5,843 nucleotides of DNA from Piscirickettsiaceae bacterium (GTDB taxonomy: Bacteria > Pseudomonadota > Gammaproteobacteria > Thiomicrospirales > Thiomicrospiraceae): assembly GCA_027019045.1 (NCBI GenBank), contig JALUXI010000275.1:1-5843 (forward strand), written 5' to 3'. The notes beneath the pieces were generated by a model. It searched no databases and was not told the DNA's origin. It saw nothing but the letters and a program-made list of their open reading frames with translations. Below, piece by piece: positions 5,490 through 5,843 of this stretch. Position 1 is the first letter of the stretch; every line of letters begins with the position of its first letter. The translations under genes were made by a program, and so were the position numbers.

Positions 5490-5843
5490 ATGCATGAGCC
5501 AGTAGAGACCAACAACCTGCATCTCTTACTGCGCTCACTCACCCAATTTGCCCAGCAACAAGCCACTCAAGGGCATCGTGGCTGGGTCATACTCCAAGGG
5601 GATCTCAATTGGCAAACCGCCCTTTGGCAACACTGGGTGACTCAACACCCTGACGCAGCCTGCCTGCAGCTTGACACCCCAGCCCATACACTATCCAACA
5701 CTCACCCCAACCTAAAAACCATCACCGCCAAGCAATGCTGCCAACTTTTAGGACAGAATTATCAACACGCCTTTTTTAGCTGGCAAAGCGAAGAGGGACT
5801 CGACCTAAACGCCCTCGGCATCCTCACAGGCACCCTCACCGCA
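5490..5843 (+). CDS. tmcA: tRNA(Met) cytidine acetyltransferase TmcA, N-terminal part
   Basis: An open frame of 118 codons runs from the ATG at 5490 to the window edge without a stop. TmcA makes N4-acetylcytidine at the wobble position of elongator tRNA(Met), using acetyl-CoA and ATP. The visible part corresponds to the N-terminal DUF1726-type domain. A basic RGWVILQG strand resembles the RRLLVLSG region of E. coli TmcA, and LLGQNYQHAFFSW followed by LNALGILTGTLTA resembles its LLGREFRHAVFD and ALSGTLKAG segments; this comparison is from memory. The helicase and GNAT acetyltransferase domains would lie beyond the window. The gap to the chemoreceptor stop is 5 nt. No Shine-Dalgarno sequence precedes the ATG (the preceding bases are TTTAAACCCC), and an in-frame TAA at 5475 blocks an upstream start, so translation probably depends on coupling to the chemoreceptor gene. 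Confidence 0.78.
   Translation, partial: MHEPVETNNLHLLLRSLTQFAQQQATQGHRGWVILQGDLNWQTALWQHWVTQHPDAACLQLDTPAHTLSNTHPNLKTITAKQCCQLLGQNYQHAFFSWQSEEGLDLNALGILTGTLTA

Noticed and set aside
5471..5499. Possible terminator between the chemoreceptor and tmcA
   Set aside because: Only trivial palindromes such as AAATTT and ATGCAT are present; no GC-rich stem or T-run, and the gap is 5 nt.
1..5843. CRISPR array, insertion sequence, phage or toxin-antitoxin locus, or a wholly novel system
   Set aside because: No regularly spaced repeats, transposase, terminal inverted repeats or target duplications are visible, and every sizeable frame belongs to or resembles a known family.

Overview
The window looks like a chromosomal segment of a Gammaproteobacterium. 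A TmcA homologue at the right edge, a UPF0014/FetB-type permease and the c-di-GMP and chemoreceptor genes would fit a motile, environmental, possibly chemolithotrophic lineage such as the Thiomicrospira/Hydrogenovibrio group. That placement is an impression from gene content and moderate GC, not a demonstrated assignment. I see no mobile element, CRISPR array, rRNA or tRNA.

Layout. On the minus strand, reading right to left, there is a UPF0014 (FetB/YbbM) ABC-type permease (1269-466), a tightly coupled 107-residue membrane protein resembling DUF4282 (463-140), and the first 30 codons of an exported protein (92-1, cut by the window edge). On the plus strand, diverging from a 107-bp spacer, there is a PAS-GGDEF-EAL-CZB cyclic-di-GMP enzyme (1377-3428), a NIT-HAMP methyl-accepting chemotaxis protein (best start 3493, to 5484), and the N-terminal part of a tRNA(Met) cytidine acetyltransferase TmcA (5490 to the window end). 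The last gene runs off the window but is supported by similarity.

How the genes work together. The c-di-GMP enzyme keeps its GGDEF motif and all the EAL catalytic residues I could check, and carries a C-terminal zinc-binding CZB domain. It is therefore a candidate bifunctional enzyme set by a PAS input and by zinc. The chemoreceptor just downstream has a periplasmic NIT domain, a family linked to nitrate/nitrite sensing. The pair probably forms a sensory unit acting on motility and lifestyle, with tmcA trailing 5 nt behind the chemoreceptor. The divergent permease belongs to the family of the E. coli iron/peroxide-stress exporter FetAB, but no ATPase gene lies beside it here.

The window is mostly recognisable families. 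The points of real interest are the zinc-domain c-di-GMP enzyme with a degenerate inhibitory site, its pairing with a NIT receptor, the permease lacking an adjacent ATPase but coupled to a small membrane protein, and the short divergent control region.
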